From Helicoverpa zea (lineage: Eukaryota; Arthropoda; Insecta; Lepidoptera; Noctuidae), in assembly GCF_022581195.2 (NCBI RefSeq), contig NC_061456.1, positions 2,978,501 through 3,042,500 on the forward strand: a DNA stretch of 64,000 bases. Direction: 5' to 3'. Numbering within the stretch: position 1 is the first letter of the stretch; each line of letters opens with the position of its first letter. Under the pieces are notes generated by a model. The model was not told where the DNA came from, searched no databases, and saw only the letters and a list, made by a program, of their open reading frames with translations. Positions 15,001 through 26,976 of this stretch are shown here, piece after piece. Made by a program: the position numbers and the translations under genes.

Positions 15001-16642
15001 AACTAGTAGGGTTAAAAGAATATTCTAGCGACATGAATGAACGATACTTTATATTTTATTTTCTGTAGATTAACTAATAAATTAAATGTAATATATAAGT
15101 ACACGGAAGTGTGTCCTAAAAAAATGTTATGCTTTGCTGCGTCAATTTAATTAAAACGTTTGTTAACTTTAAACTTGTTGTAAACTTTTATTTTCAACTT
15201 TTTATTTGAAAAATTGTAATGTGTTACATTGAACGGTTTCCCATTAACCTGTTTTTAGTCATAATTTAAATTAAACGACTGGTACGAGTTAATTAAACAA
15301 AGTTATAGCTGTCAAAGTTATGGTTTGAATGTAAATAATACTGTGTCGAAACATGTTGCTCTTGTCACTCACAGTGAACCGATGAACGAAAATATGTTTG
15401 ACAGCTGAATGAGGAAATTGCGGTGGCTTGCCCCCAAGTTACTTAATATACTTCGACACTGCATTAAATGTTCATTTGATATCATATGCCCATTACCTAT
15501 TTGCGTACAACTTTGCTAGACTATTCCACAGCAAAATTCTTTATCACGTCACATTCCGGGATTACTTATATCATATTACATAAGCAAAATTATAAATTAG
15601 GTTGATTGAAGATTTAACTTTTGAAGTTGTATTCCTGAAAAGGTTTCAACAATCAACATTTTCAGGACTACCCATACAAACAACTTACAACCTATATATT
15701 GTACCGGAAAAATAAACAGAATGAAGATAGGCACTTAAGTTATTTTTATAACGAGCCAATTAACCTTAAAAAATATAACGGTGAAATGGTAATATTTTTG
15801 GAAAAACTTAAACGACATGTAATGTCCACTTTCAAGAGTTTTTGAGCATAATATGCTTTCAAATTTTGTTTTTATACAGAACAATGTAGTTTATTTCTGT
15901 ATGGGGTGTAATTACGTGTAATTCACATTCCCATCGTGACGAATGATCGGATCGAGTGCAAAATGAATGCGGGACAACTGAACTTTTCACCGGGGCGACC
16001 GGTTTGGGGATTACGAGATTGTAAGCCAATTGCTACGTAAATGAGAGAGAGAAATTTTAAGGCCATGTAAGCTGGCTTTTGTTTAGGACTTTTGAGAACT
16101 GCAAAAACTCGGCCCGAATTGGAGCATAAACTTCACGCGACGCGAATGGTCAGAATCGGAATCTGATTCATAGTTATGAAGAAACGCGTGGACAATAATA
16201 GCTTGAGATAATAATTATCTGAATTCGTAATACATTGCATTTTCAATAATGAACTCTTACGTGTCGAATGAATAATAGTCGGTTTTGGTTTTATTAATAG
16301 AACTCGATGGCAAAACAGGATAAAAAAGTACAAGAACAAAAGAACATCTTGAGCCAGTATTTACATTGTTTAGTTTATAATCAATGATTCCGTCTAAAAC
16401 ATCCGGAGGGCACATTAGCGTTTTTGTCGCTTACATTAGTATTCATCTGACAGCGTGTGTCTGTCGATGCCCTTATAGGCCTAGTTTGCGTATATTGAGC
16501 CACGTGATGGTAATACTAAGGTCTGCCCTTTAATGTAACAAATATCGTTTTCATTTAGTACCTACTTACAGTTATAAATAAGTATGTCTTGTATAATTCG
16601 GCCCTTTACCACAGAGAACGTGACAGCAAAGCGCGTTTCATC
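1..16642. other. Long stretch without a supported gene
   Basis: I see AT-rich non-coding DNA with scattered short open frames and no recognisable protein family, tRNA or long repeat. A short CA-dinucleotide run lies at 8259-8270. It may be intergenic DNA or part of a long 5' intron of the RhoU-like gene downstream, because that gene's first exon was not located. Three longer frames, at 8440-8892 (+), 10781-10972 (+) and 12876-13289 (-), are treated as chance and listed among the rejected items. Confidence 0.6.
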
Positions 16643-16907
16643 AATTGGACGTAGTTATGCAGAAACGTTCCAACCCACTGTACGCGTAAATGCTTATATC
16701 TCAAATTAAACTTGAATTTGAGATATAAGCATTTACGCGTTTCAGTTGTATTCTTTTTTATTCTAACTAGTAAAGGTACTAGAGGTTTTATTGTTGAATT
16801 ATATTGAGTTTAGATAACCATATGCTAAATTTTAGGCTGTTCAATCACAATAACTCGATTTCGGGTGACTTGTGGGTTGGAACGTTTCTGCATAACTACG
16901 TCCAATT
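16643..16907. mobile_element. MITE with perfect 36-bp terminal inverted repeats
   Basis: The first 36 bases (16643-16678) are the exact reverse complement of the last 36 (16872-16907). The ends read AATTGGACG and CGTCCAATT. At 265 bp with no reading frame, this is a non-autonomous TIR element. The target duplication cannot be fixed because the terminal AATT is itself palindromic. The perfect TIRs point to a fairly young copy. Confidence 0.85.
16682..16740. repeat. Perfect hairpin nested inside the MITE
   Basis: Two 26-bp arms (16682-16707 and 16715-16740) pair perfectly around a 7-nt loop, starting just inside the left TIR of the MITE. Transcribed from either strand it would fold as a precursor-like stem-loop, but nothing in the sequence shows that it is transcribed. 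Confidence 0.85.
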
Positions 16908-19900
16908 AATATATGACTGTCTGAAGTTACAGTCCAGAGCATAGTTTTCTGACGGAAATCCGGTTATCAAAATTATACTCCTTATCACCTGATTGCTATC
17001 TATACGGATGATACATCGACGTACGTACCTAAATATATAACAAGATAATAATAGCAAAAAAGGTAAAGTTTTCAAGGTACAGCGGTGATTCATCTTGTAC
17101 ACTGTATTCGTCATATTGATGATTAAGACCTAAAACTTCTGCTGAGGAGGTATGTCTGCTATTTACCTTCATCGTGATTGTCGAGAGAGGAAGAATACCA
17201 TTTTGGATTGGTTAGGTACTTGAAATTCTTAGTTTTTTAAAGCAGTTTTTGGTGAAAATATGAAATTGACCCTGAGTTTTCCAGATCCTTTATATAAATT
17301 GAATTCTAGTTATGGATTATCTAATTGTTATTCTTTTGTTAAGACTGGAATAAGCAAAACAGTCTGTTGACTATTTGGAAGATCTTTGTCACGACCTCAC
17401 CAGATTAGACAAAACCAACTCAGCCATATATCTTTGTCCCTTCTAAAGATAAAGAAAGGCAGAGATAAAGATAAACTGCACTGCACTAATTTGTCAGCAA
17501 GGACGAGTCAATTATTTCCAGTTAGATTACTCACTGCACACCTAATGGCGACACTTTATTGAAAACTATTTATATATCGGCGCCACAAGCTTTCCGCCAT
17601 ATTATTATGCTCTAGAGATGTCGTTTGGTTTAATTTCTATCATTACGTCTATCCGGTTATGTGTTTTAAGGTAATAAGGTTGTAATAACGTGTAGCATTT
17701 GGTAATGTAAGTGTTATGATAGTTGTTTATGGTTTATCAATAACTTATAATACCACATACCACAATGTACCACATTAAACACTCAGTGCGCTTCCTCCTC
17801 TCTCCTACTATTGTATATGCTGTGCCCGACAGCCATAATTGTGACATAAATTACCTGTATACCAACAACTGTAAACATTATGGTACGCATTAAAGTATTG
17901 AGCATTGAAGTCCTGGGTGGTGTTTTCAGCAGAATAAGATATAGTACTCGAAAGATTTCAAAACTCATTGTTTACTCTAATGTTTGTTTAATGTATTAGA
18001 GGAAAGGTATAGCTGTTAAGAGTAATAGCACTCCTGCAGGAGATCGTTAACCGATTTTTTAAATATTTTCCATCGAGTTGTCATGTACATTTTCCAACTT
18101 TGTTATACAGCTAAGCAGAACAAAGATCTCAAGTAATGTGCCCACAACAAGAGAATTGAGTTAGTCATCAAAACACAGGACATAAAACCCACCACTTCTG
18201 CTGCTCTAAAACATAACTTCGCCGCATGTGGTCGCATATAAAAGGGTTAAACAATTTATTTATTCCTATATAATTGTAGCGAATAAAGTGTTACATACCT
18301 GATGGCCATGTTTGGTCGAGTTAGCTCAGATATAAGATTATTTAATTCGTTCGCTAGGATGTGGGGAACAGATATGGACACAAATGACTACCCTGCGGAT
18401 GTGGGGAGACGGTGATTCTAGCCCAGGCGCCTGTTAGGAGATGTAGCGATTTTTAGTTTGCGAATATGCGCAGCGTGACTGATACATAGCGTGGGTTAAG
18501 TGATTTACAAGTTCTAGGGTTTTAGTCAGTAAACATGGACATCTAATGATCATCTGCTCATCTGTCTGGTTGCGTCTATTTCGTATCTTTGCATTTTTCG
18601 GGCCATTTTAGGTTGCACCAATAATGCATAGGGAAACGTTTAACGGGCATGGCTTCTTCTTACCAATGGATTTCTCAATGGGAGACGGTGGCTCCTTGAT
18701 CAATCGTATCATAGCGCGTGACCAAGCAATGCTCAATCTCAGTCTTCAGTAGGGTAAATACAGTCCAGCATACATGACAAATGGAATTTACTGAACTACC
18801 AAGCTCGCTGATTCCTAACACTTAAGCCAAGTCTGGTAAGACGCCATGGAAGTAACTCAGCTTTATTTTATGCCATACATGGAGCGCATTGTAGGCGGCA
18901 CTTACCTGACTTATAGCTACATGTCGAGCTCTTTGATACCACGCGAATAACGCAACGTTGTAGCTGGCAATGCATGTGTTCTTTATTCGAAATAGGGTTT
19001 ATCGCAGACTATGCTCTAGTTTGTTTTTCTTTTCACTTTCTTAAGTTGGTACTTGTTTTTGACTTGCAAATCGAGAACTGTCTTTGTATACGTCTATTGT
19101 GTTTTTATTTTTAATATTCCTCTACTCTTATTTTGTTAAGTCGACGACATGCGATGCAGTTATGTATTTTCTCCAATTTTAGACTTATAATTCAATTAAT
19201 TAGCATCATGAAAAATGTCAATGGCTGTCATGAGATATCAGATAATGAAGATATTTAAAAAGTAGCTCAGCAGCTGTAAAGCATCTTAAACAAACAATAA
19301 TCACTTCACAATAAACACTTCCAGTTAAAAATAGCAAAGGTATTAACGAGCGCCAGTACTCGAGTCATTAAACCAGTTTATTTAATGTTTAATTGAGGAA
19401 AAAAGTCGTCGATGCCTTATTAACGTGTCCGGTATCTGGAGAATCGGACTGATTTAATAATGATGACATTCGTCATTTGTAATTTATGAATGAAGTGATT
19501 GATTCAAGATATGACAAAAATATTTTTTTATTCATTGGGAATTGGCCAGGTCTTTCTCCAGTATTTTCCTTCTGCAATCAATTTGATTAAGCCTGGTTGC
19601 CGGTACACATGTTCTAATGTGTTACATTATCTGTGGTTAACTAAGACGAACCTATTCTTACATATAATCTTAACATCTGCGAAAGTTTTCAGTTAGTTTC
19701 TGCCAAGAAACAACTAATGAGGAGCTTCGACCATAACAATTTTGATAAATAATAAGATTAATCAATGTTGCGGAACAAAATGGCGGATGTTAATGAGGCC
19801 TTGTTATTAAAATTATGCACTTGATAGGTTATGTGAAAGTTTATTGATTATCGGAAACTACTGCGTATTTAATTCCACAAAGGTTGTTGCAATTAGCAAA

Positions 19901-20735
19901 ACGATACTCATTTACGAAATTAGTGTTATTAAATATAATTGTATACTGTTAAATATCCATTGCCTATATGAGGGATCGTTACGTTGGATGTTATTGAAGA
20001 CTAGGTTCTGCGTACGGTATTGCCTGTGCTCCTGTATAATTAGTATTAGTTAAGAATGTTTACTTTTCTTCGTTCCGGTCATTATCAGGCACAAACGACC
20101 TTTCATTCTTTCCTTTATGGTAATGCCTCAGCCGAACTAAATGTAACTCTTATATAAGCGACAGAAATCTAGTGCCATTATAAGATTGTTACGGAAACCC
20201 TACTTTTCAACTCAAGTGCATTCACGACCACACCACAAGTCTTCCATTTATAAAAATAGCTTTTTCTAAGTCTATTTTCAGCACTAGATGACCTAGATTA
20301 ACCCTATCTTCTCCAAGAAGTTAGTACTTCTTTTTCTGTTGCACTCTGGCCACAATGCTACGTAATTTATTCAGATAAAATGCACGTTCTCGTTCGAAGA
20401 AAATAAGATAGTATTGTTTGTTTTCGTTTTCCTTGAAATCAATTTGCTATCTAATCGTCAATTATTTTATAATGTGTTGTATCAACAAACTGTAATATTT
20501 TCCAATTATTTTTTAGGCTATTGTATTTATATCTTTGTTGGTGGCTGTACTATTGTACTAAAAAGATTTTAATGGATAATCAATGATTTTTTCAAAACAA
20601 ATGCAATGTTTCTCAATCATAGATATAATATTACTAAACAAGATTGCGCACGCTCAAAATATATATTTACGAAAATGAACTCTATTCTAACGCAATAAGG
20701 TACTAAATTGGTTGCATAATACACAGAGGCAAATC
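16908..20735. other. Stretch without a supported gene
   Basis: Only short chance frames and AT-rich sequence are visible here. No repeat with recognisable ends was found. Confidence 0.5.
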
Positions 20736-21538
20736 CGAGCCGAGAGGGATAGTTCGAACGGAGGCTGTTTGTCTCTTTCTAACACCTTGCCAGCATAAAA
20801 AAATGTTGTGATCAAAAGTTTTGCCTTCCCAAAAACAATTGAATCACTTATATTTTTATCTTATTTTAACAATTGTAAGTCAACAAATTAATAATAATCG
20901 CATTAATTTATTCGTATTTATTATTAAAACATAAACAACATAAATTTTTATTTTGCTTTTTTTTATTTTCTAGCGGTAACCCTGAACATTTTTGGCGCGT
21001 AATCAGCATTTAAAATTTTGTTTATATTTTTTTGTATTAAATCAATTTAAACTATTAAAATGGTGAAAAAGTGTTGCGTTTCTACTTGCAAAAGTGAATC
21101 CTATGGTGGTTGCAATATATCGTTCCACAGGTTAGCTAATAATAACATTTTCGTAAACCAAACAACTAGGGTGCCCATGAATTCTTGTAACGAGTCAAAA
21201 TATGGGTGATGGGTTTTAAAACTGTTGTACTATTGTTATAGCTTCCCAAAAAATGAAGAAAGGCGACATAAATGGCTCAGCAGTCTATATATGAAGTAGA
21301 AATACAAAAAAAACAGTCTTCACTTCGAATCTTCCTGCTTTTATACTGCTAATTTCCGCTAATTATTAAAAGCCTTTATTAGTATCTTAAGGTCACAAAC
21401 TGCGTAAGTTAAAACTTCAATACTAATCTGTGTTTAATAATCTTAGCAAATTCGGATTTGTCTCACATAGCTTAATCTCATAGTCACCCTATTAGAAAGG
21501 GACAGACAGCCTCCGTACTAACTGTTTCACTCGGCTCG
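20736..21538. repeat. Inverted-repeat pair flanking a THAP exon pair
   Basis: A 47-bp segment at 20736-20782 matches the reverse complement of 21492-21538 with several mismatches. Shared cores include CGAGCCGAG and CGGAGGCTGT. The matched blocks do not continue outward, and I see no clear target duplication. The arms enclose the THAP fragment, so the whole may be an 800-bp degenerate DNA transposon; two independently inserted repeats are the alternative. Confidence 0.55.
21060..21299 (+). pseudogene. Truncated THAP zinc-finger gene fragment
   Basis: An ATG at 21060 opens a 71-nt exon (to 21130) reading MVKKCCVSTC and then CNISFH, followed by a GTTAGC donor. An acceptor at 21241 joins a second exon (21242-21299) reading FPKNEERRHKWLSS and a TAG stop. 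This is the start of a THAP domain: the N-terminal Cys pair, the FH..FP step and the KW motif are present. The later C-x2-H zinc ligands and AVPYF box are missing, and I could not find a third exon with them. THAP domains occur in P-element-type transposases and in host DNA-binding proteins. Flanking inverted repeats make a decayed transposon plausible. The domain call is firm; whether it is a pseudogene is inferred. Confidence 0.6.
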
Positions 21539-22185
21539 TTTTTTGGGTTTATATGCGCAGTCCTGTTTACTAATATTATGTCTATGTTCTCAATACAATC
21601 CTGTCTTGACATATCCGGATGGCAACATTACAAAAACAGTTCTAATAGACAAGCAATTAATAAGATAGATGCCATAAAATCAATGGGTGCGCTGCAAAAA
21701 ATAACAGCATTGGCAACCCAGTTGTGGGCAGTCGATCCTGCTTGCAATATTGATGCATGTGCTAGAACACAGCAATAACTCTTGTGGCGATCGATATCAG
21801 TGCAACCGTCTACATTGAGGTCAGTAGATCGCCTCTTATTATATGATTCATTATAAATTATACTGCAGGAACAACAACAAACTTCAACACAGAGGAAAAC
21901 AATGAATAAAATTCTTGTTTATTTTTTAGTCTGGTAATTAAAATGATGTCATTTTGCGGTAGAGCTATGCAATTGGGAAAAATAATTATTCTATTTGGGG
22001 TTTAACCACAAATAACGAAAGTTTAAAAATAATAATGCAGAACGTCATATTTTTATTTACCTCATAGGTACCTACGTTCGCTCAATGAAATGCGCGTGCA
22101 CTACACTTCATTAGTATCAATAATAAATGTCAATGTTATTTATTTATATGTACACATTTCCATAAAGGTAAAAGGACTGGGAAAT

Positions 22186-22213
22186 GGGCCATTGTAGTGT
22201 ACACTGAATGGCC
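22186..22213. repeat. Near-perfect 28-bp palindrome
   Basis: The sequence reads GGCCATT, then GTGTACAC, then AATGGCC, symmetric apart from one base pair on each side of the centre. It could be a cruciform or hairpin. I see no flanking element to which it belongs. Confidence 0.6.
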
Positions 22214-23649
22214 CAGTGGCCTACATACGTTGCATTCTTTATCAACTGTTGCACTCCAATCACAACATGCATATTATATAAGCAATGCTATTAAATTATG
22301 TAGGTGCCCATATCTCTGAGAAATTCTATAAATTAACTACCAACGTGAATGTCACGTGAATAAATGATAACATTTATGGTATCATGACATAAGTGTTTTT
22401 TGCACTCTCGACTGTGTGCATACTTATCTACTTACGATTGTCACTCCTCATGAGTTTATTTATCGTGACTACGATAAGAATAAAAATAAATAGCACGAAA
22501 AAGGTCGTCCTTCAATTTTGTCGTGGAAAAATTGTTAAGGAAACTCTTACAATGAAGCTATCTATTTATAAATTGCCCAGAGCCTATGCCATAGATGGCC
22601 TATGGAGTTATTGTTTATTCTTTAAGATCAATTTCTATATTTTTCTTCTGCCAAACTTTTGCTCTAATTAGATTTAGAAGGAGGAAGATAGGAAGCCACC
22701 GTCCATCCGCATGCACATCCATTACTATGTTCTTATTTCTTTTAATGGCGACCAAAACGAGGTCATGAAACAAGGAGATCGCATAAACATTTTAGGAACT
22801 TCCTCTTTCACTGTCAATCAGCTTCATAGAACTATTTACCTAAATCTACTAGCAACTGCGAATGTGATGGATTCATGTAATAATTGCCGTCGTGTTTAAA
22901 CGATAGAGGATAAACATTGGGCTGCACAATGACGAATCGTGTCAACAATATCAATTCATAGTATAACAAACGCTACGTCGATATGAGATCTTGTTTGGAC
23001 AACACTACGTCTGAGGTGAGAAAAAAGAAGCGATTCGAATTTCAAACCCGTTTCCCGCGTTTTCACGGAAATCTTGAGTGAGGGATTAATAAGTTTCGTA
23101 TATTTTTTTGCAAAGGCTTCCTAATAGACCATTATATACTTATTTCGAATTTACAAAACCTGGGCATAATTGGAATAGAAACGGCTATGTTTATAAATTG
23201 CGTAACATGAGCGTAAATTGACGGATTGTAAAAGTAACTACCATGATAATTGTTTTATTGTTTTTTTTGCATGCAAACTCTAGATATGCGAAAGTAACTT
23301 TGCCGGTTGTTACGATAGCGATATTAAATTGTTCATTTGGTGATACAATATAAAGCACGTGTAGAAAGGCATAGGGTATTTTCTACGGTTTAATACATAA
23401 GAATACTTAGGTATTTGAAGAATGTGTTCTAGGCGAAAACACTGGCATCTCAAACAGTTAAGTAAGTACTGTTAAGTACATAAAAATCCACAATGGCTTT
23501 TATTATGATGGTATTATTTCAAACCTCTGTTATATTAATAAACCATTAGTTACAGATACTTAATTTATAATTAAAATTCTATTCAATAATAACCGTAATT
23601 TATGCTCTACATGACAGCTACTCTTCACGTGCCACAGATAACGACCAAT

Positions 23650-23790
23650 CGACAATGCCCCATTGTATAGTACAGTCAACTTCAGGTCAGTGGTAACAGT
23701 TTTATAGGAAAATCGTACTTATTACTATTGAGTTAAGGTGCATGACAGTTACCACTGATGTGCGGTCTACCGTACATAGGTACAATGTCG
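23650..23790. repeat. Imperfect MITE-like inverted repeat
   Basis: The left end CGACAATG faces CATTGTCG-like sequence at 23783-23790, and an inner arm at 23687-23700 matches the reverse complement of 23745-23758 (core TCAGTGGTAAC). The whole is about 141 bp with no reading frame, which fits a diverged MITE. Confidence 0.5.
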
Positions 23791-25197
23791 TGATATTTTC
23801 ATGTGACCTTAATCTTTTCATATTTTCACCTTCTGTGAAAAAATTGGTGTTCTCGAGCACGTTTCATATGACCTACCTACTTGGTAATAAGTAGATCTTG
23901 TGCGTGAAGAATACGCGTGCGAAATAGTTAATAACACTTTCGTTTTTAGGAAAGCAAAGAGTTTTTACTTACTCTGAGAACGATTCTGCATATCTAGCTC
24001 CAGGCTTGAAAATTCTTTCACTGTCGGGAAGCTGCATTATCACCGAATAATATAGGATATAATTTATCTGGGTTCAGACAGTAGTTCCCACAGGACGCGA
24101 GTGAAACCACGGGAAACCGTCTAGTAGAATATATCTAGGGCGTTCATGCAGAATAATAATTAACGTAACATTTTCTTTAAAGTGCGCTTAATTTAAGGTT
24201 CCAAAGAATATTATTGGCACAAGGTGGTGCTTGGTTAAAAAACTTGTTGATATTTAATTAAATATCTACTGGTTTCATTGAACCAGTGTTATTGATTTTT
24301 TGTCATTATTTTTCTTGTGGTTAAAACCAGTGGTTCTGGCACTTTAAACGGTATTAAAAAGTAAACAATGCTCCATAAAGGTTTTTCATAAAAACTAATA
24401 AGATTTGGTTCAAGTAGGGATATTAGAAAATGTATTGAGATACTGAATTCTGAGTCTGATTAGCAATAGATTGTAATAAAAAAACGACGTTTAGAAGGCA
24501 CAGCGCAAAAATGACTTCTCAAGCGGCTGAAGCCGATTGTCATTCCGCAAAAACTGCTAATCTAATTATCTTCAGTCTAATTAGATGCTCGTTGCTAATC
24601 CAGGCCGTTGACACTTCAGAGGTGCATTTTGCAGGATCGCAACATTTAAACGAATCGCCTATCATGCTATCATTGCCAGCCTCGTAAAAGCCGACCAACA
24701 ATAAAAACTACGAGACGTCGTAAATGGGATCCTAATTTAATGGCATACTAAAATCCTTCGGCTAATAGGTTAGCTGAAATTGTTAAACCATTCTGACCGC
24801 TCTCCTTTGCAAGATAATTCACTTGAGATTAAAATTATGCTGAATTGGCGGGATTGTTTTACTGGGAAAATTGCTACGTTTATTTTTTTGCAAGCGTCTA
24901 CAATTTTGTGGAGAGGCATTAACATTTAATTATTTTGAAAAATACAATGTGCAATGATCTTTTCGTTCTGAATCTTGTATTTATACTTTGTACATTTGCA
25001 TAGTTCGCTGTATCGCTATTGAAATCAACATTGCTTAGGCTGAACTAAAATCGAATTAATAAGCTTTTAATTCTAAACGGTAGGCGCCAGAATCTATAGT
25101 ATACTATATTATATTTTAGGGCCAATTGGTGTGGCGTGGTCCATACAATTTGACAATTCCACTTTGACCAGAGCATTCGCCATGATCCGATATACGC

Positions 25198-25226
25198 CAT
25201 TTTGTGACTGCACTGGTCACAAAATG
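25198..25226. repeat. Short perfect hairpin
   Basis: CATTTTGTGAC and GTCACAAAATG pair across a 7-nt loop. It sits in otherwise unassigned sequence and is probably a remnant of a small transposon. Confidence 0.55.
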
Positions 25227-25574
25227 ACCACTTGCCGTCCATCCTGTTGCGGTCACGAGCGCAATAGCTTATCGATTACTGACCGCTAGGATTTGAGCTA
25301 AATCGTCGCAATCTAGTTCGGTTTGGCCGTGAAAATTATTGGAGTGTTATATACCTAGTACTAACTATAGAGAGGATCAAATGTTTGACCTCTGAGAGGT
25401 TCTCTGTATCCGTAGAGGTTACTCATTTTCTCTGCTTTTGAAGTAAAGTTACTGGTATAACGAAATTATATATGGATTAGAAGACATGACCTATAGGTTC
25501 ATTTTTTATGGGGAGGATGCATTTTTGATCTATGGACTACGGTCACAACTCCTTTGAATTTTGCCTTAGCATCA

Positions 25575-25735
25575 TCGTCATCATCATCATCATCATCATC
25601 ATCTCAGCCATAGGACGTCCACTGCTGAACATAGGCCTCCCCCTTTGATCTCCACAGATACCTGTTGGAAGCGACCTGCATCATCGTCATACTCCTGCCC
25701 TTATCCCAATTTTATTTAGGATCGGTAAGCATATT
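25575..25735. mobile_element. Fragments of RTE-like retrotransposon 3' ends
   Basis: A CAT trinucleotide run leads into CATAGGACGTCCACTGCTGA and a 'CATAGGCCTCC' block, followed by 'CTCCTGCCCTTATCCCAA'. Both blocks are recurrent in lepidopteran genomes at the 3' ends of RTE-type non-LTR elements (family assignment from memory, not searched). The second block recurs here at 39866-40056 and 62282-62420. Confidence 0.5.
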
Positions 25736-25910
25736 ATACTATAGCATGATTCACTCTATCATGTACCTAGGTATACTTATTAGTTGGATTCTATTCGATA
25801 ATAGGTCAAGTTGAACTGGGTGTTCGGGAAGGTCACAGTGGCGCCATCTGAACGGGGTTACCAATGTCGGCGAACCGTGCCAAATGGCAAGTAAAGGTCG
25901 CAAATTAGAT

Positions 25911-26081
25911 CCTGCCGGGGCTGCGGGTTGTTCGAAAGAGATACCGCGGCCCTGGTACATAAAAGGCCTATGACGGAACACGACGATTTTAGTCAGTAAG
26001 AGTCTGACACTCCCTCACCGCTGCTAACCCACAGCGGGAGGGGTCATTTGATGATTTTACGTCGATAAAAAAAAAAAAAAA
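25911..26081 (+). mobile_element. Recent poly-A retroposon (5'-truncated non-LTR tail or SINE)
   Basis: The insert runs from CCTGCCGGGGCTGC to a poly-A tail of about 19. It is bracketed by perfect 18-bp direct repeats, 25893-25910 and 26082-26099 (AAAGGTCGCAAATTAGAT), a target-site duplication that proves target-primed insertion. A second, longer copy lies at 56302-56515. The body has no reading frame, so it is the 3' end of a LINE or a SINE derived from it. Confidence 0.85.
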
Positions 26082-26771
26082 AAAGGTCGCAAATTAGATT
26101 ATCTCTTTACTATTCGAGGCGCTTGCTAAATAAATGTGAGAAGTATCTTTCTAAAAAGAAATGTTTATTTGCTCTTCTCTTATTCATAACTTTTTTCATT
26201 TCCAAAAAATATCAAGCAATATGAATGGAAGTTTATGTTGGAGATTCGTAAGTTTTTTGTTCAAATTCAGATACAGAATTGTTTTTCTTGAATTGGATAC
26301 AATTTTACCAGATATTGCACACAATATCTGATAACGCTACAAGCCTGTTTTCTTTACGCAGGATCTTTCTTCTTATAAAATCTTTTATTACGGAGACTAT
26401 TTCCATTTACGTACGCAGTTTCATGTTCATCTAACGTCGGCGTCGTAATTCCTACTGCAAAATATACAGCCTACAGTTTTACTGGCAGATCTTAGATCTT
26501 GTAACTAAAGCAATATACTTGTAGTGTGTTTATGTGAACTCCAAGCATGTTTTGTTTGTCTAGACTGGTTTATTTTGTTCTGTGACACGAGGTCATTCGT
26601 TCCTGTCCCGCATCTTCACCAAGCTGAGTCGGCGACAATTTCTTGTTTTATTTTGTTGAATAACCTCCTTTGTTGTGCTAGACTTCTTCGTTGTTCTTAT
26701 GATGACATCTTTATTAAAAAAAAAAACAATTAAAACGTTCGAATTGAGAACCATCTACTTTTTGGGAAATC

Positions 26772-26976
26772 TATACTAATATTATAAAGCTGAAGAGTTT
26801 GTTTGTTTGAATACGCTAATCTCAGGAACTACTGGTCCGATTTGAACAATTCTTTCGGTGTTAGATAGCCCATTTATCGAGGAAGGCTATAGGCTATTTA
26901 TATTAAATACTATTTTTATCCGGGTTCGTGCAGAGGTTCCCATGGGATGCGGGTGAAACCACTGGCAGAAGCTAGT
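26772..26976 (+). mobile_element. Short lepidopteran retroposon, copy 1
   Basis: It opens with TATACTAATATTATAAAGCT and ends with GCAGAAGCTAGT, with an internal GGGTTCGTGCAGAGGTTCCC block. The same blocks occur in reverse at 34794-34976. This is a common interspersed repeat type in moth genomes; I do not assign a family name. Confidence 0.65.

Larger units (their letters stand above)
21539..25574. other. Gene-free stretch with small palindromes and one MITE
   Basis: No coding region was recognised. Structured items inside are a near-perfect palindrome at 22186-22213, a small MITE-like inverted repeat at 23650-23790, a degraded retroposon tail near 24068-24130, and a hairpin at 25198-25226. 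Confidence 0.5.

Noticed and set aside
21578..21778. 66-codon frame just after the THAP fragment
   Set aside because: It lacks the C-x2-H ligands and AVPYF box expected of the rest of a THAP domain and lies outside the inverted repeats.
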